Shown: piece by piece, positions 5,886 through 6,142 of the stretch
Layout: each line of letters opens with the position of its first letter
Numbering within the stretch: position 1 is the stretch's first letter
Origin: CAYPZL01 sp964415045
GTDB lineage: Bacteria; Planctomycetota; Phycisphaerae; Sedimentisphaerales; Anaerobacaceae
DNA: 6,142 nt
Direction: 5' to 3'
Assembly: GCA_964415045.1 (NCBI GenBank)
Contig: CAYPZL010000263.1
Coordinates: 1 to 6,142 of the forward strand
Position numbers and translations under genes: made by a program
The notes under the pieces: model-generated
The model's database searches: none
What the model was told of the DNA's origin: nothing
What the model saw: the letters and a program-made list of their open reading frames with translations, nothing else

Positions 5886-6008
5886 GAAATAACCGCTGCG
5901 GCGCTGCGGGACGCGGGCTTCGAGCAAGTCTTCGACGAAGGGGCCGCTCGGCGAGAACTTACGTATGCCGCGGAGGATTTCTTGTCGCTCTTGTACGATT
6001 TCCGATCT
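5886..6008 (+). pseudogene. Possible C-terminal remnant of a SAM-dependent methyltransferase
   Basis: The translation EITAAALRDAGFEQVF, then RRELTYAAEDFLSLLYDFRS, resembles the C-terminal segment of class I methyltransferases. There, an ALRxAGF motif is followed by a basic strand and a Y-[ST]-A-E-E/D-[FY]-L-x-L-L helix. The SAM-binding Rossmann part with its GxGxG loop is absent upstream, and the similarity fades after residue SPG; the frame ends at 6089. An open frame begins at an ATG at 5769, but its first 39 codons look like noise and no ribosome binding site stands out. I read it as a decayed fragment rather than a working gene. The similarity is judged by eye, and chance in GC-rich DNA cannot be excluded. 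Confidence 0.3.
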
Positions 6009-6110
6009 CCCGGTACAATGAGAGGGGCCGCAGCTTTGGAGAACTCAAAGCGGCGCGGACGAGGACAGGATATCCCCGTGAGCGCGTGAAGGAAATTTAC
6101 GAAGTAGAGT

Positions 6111-6138
6111 TTTGCAAAATGGAGATTAGGCTTATATT
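6111..6138 (+). promoter_or_regulatory. Possible promoter at the right edge, directed out of the window
   Basis: TTTGCA (6111-6116, 4 of 6 matches to TTGACA) is followed after 16 bases by TATATT (6133-6138, 5 of 6 matches to TATAAT). It lies in an AT-rich stretch that contrasts with the GC-rich DNA to its left. Any gene it serves would lie beyond base 6142. AT-rich DNA often yields such matches by chance. Confidence 0.25.
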
Positions 6139-6142
6139 CTTC

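Noticed and set aside
5691..5927. Minus-strand 78-codon frame upstream of the exoprotein gene
   Set aside because: It covers the proposed promoter and the structured leader, has no recognised domain, and its composition looks random.
5985..6142. Frame open to the right edge in the second + frame, with a GTG at 6086
   Set aside because: The ribosome site spacing is poor and the translation shows no family; too short to support a gene from this window alone.
1..6142. CRISPR array, IS ends or tandem DNA repeats
   Set aside because: I looked for regularly spaced identical repeats, terminal inverted repeats with a transposase, and target duplications, and saw none. The repeats present are at protein level within one gene.

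Overview
The window looks like a piece of a planctomycete chromosome, probably Phycisphaerae or Sedimentisphaerales. This rests on family resemblance only: the integrase type, a planctomycete-style PhoD-like lipoprotein, and a very large exoprotein built from Fn3-like, discoidin and jelly-roll modules. G+C is high in the two big genes (40/60 in the line at 2041-2100) and lower in the integrase (31/60 at 61-120).

Layout, left to right. At 1-537 (+) is the C-terminal catalytic part of a tyrosine recombinase, cut by the window edge. It is followed by a promoter with a perfect TTGACA box (544-573) and an intact tRNA-Arg(CCU) at 594-667 (+). About 350 bases (668-1018) hold nothing I recognise. A strong hairpin at 1019-1051 is the likely terminator of the leftward genes. 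Two minus-strand genes follow: a PhoD-like metallophosphatase lipoprotein (1068-2546) and, upstream of it in transcription order, a 1010-residue secreted multidomain protein (2643-5675). To the right lie a possible long structured leader and promoter for these genes (about 5676-5882), a fragment resembling a methyltransferase C-terminus (5886-6008, +), and an AT-rich right edge.

The two large genes are probably co-transcribed: same strand, a 96-base gap, no convincing terminator between them, and one good terminator after the second. Both products are predicted to be exported. A reasonable but unproven reading is a surface or periplasmic pair: a glycan- or matrix-binding scaffold plus a phosphoester hydrolase. 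The integrase and tRNA on the left look like the edge of, or a relic of, an integrated element, but the orientation is not the classical one. I see no clearly new multi-gene system. The items most worth following are the structured leader upstream of the exoprotein, the nested domain architecture of that protein, and the phosphatase/exoprotein pairing.
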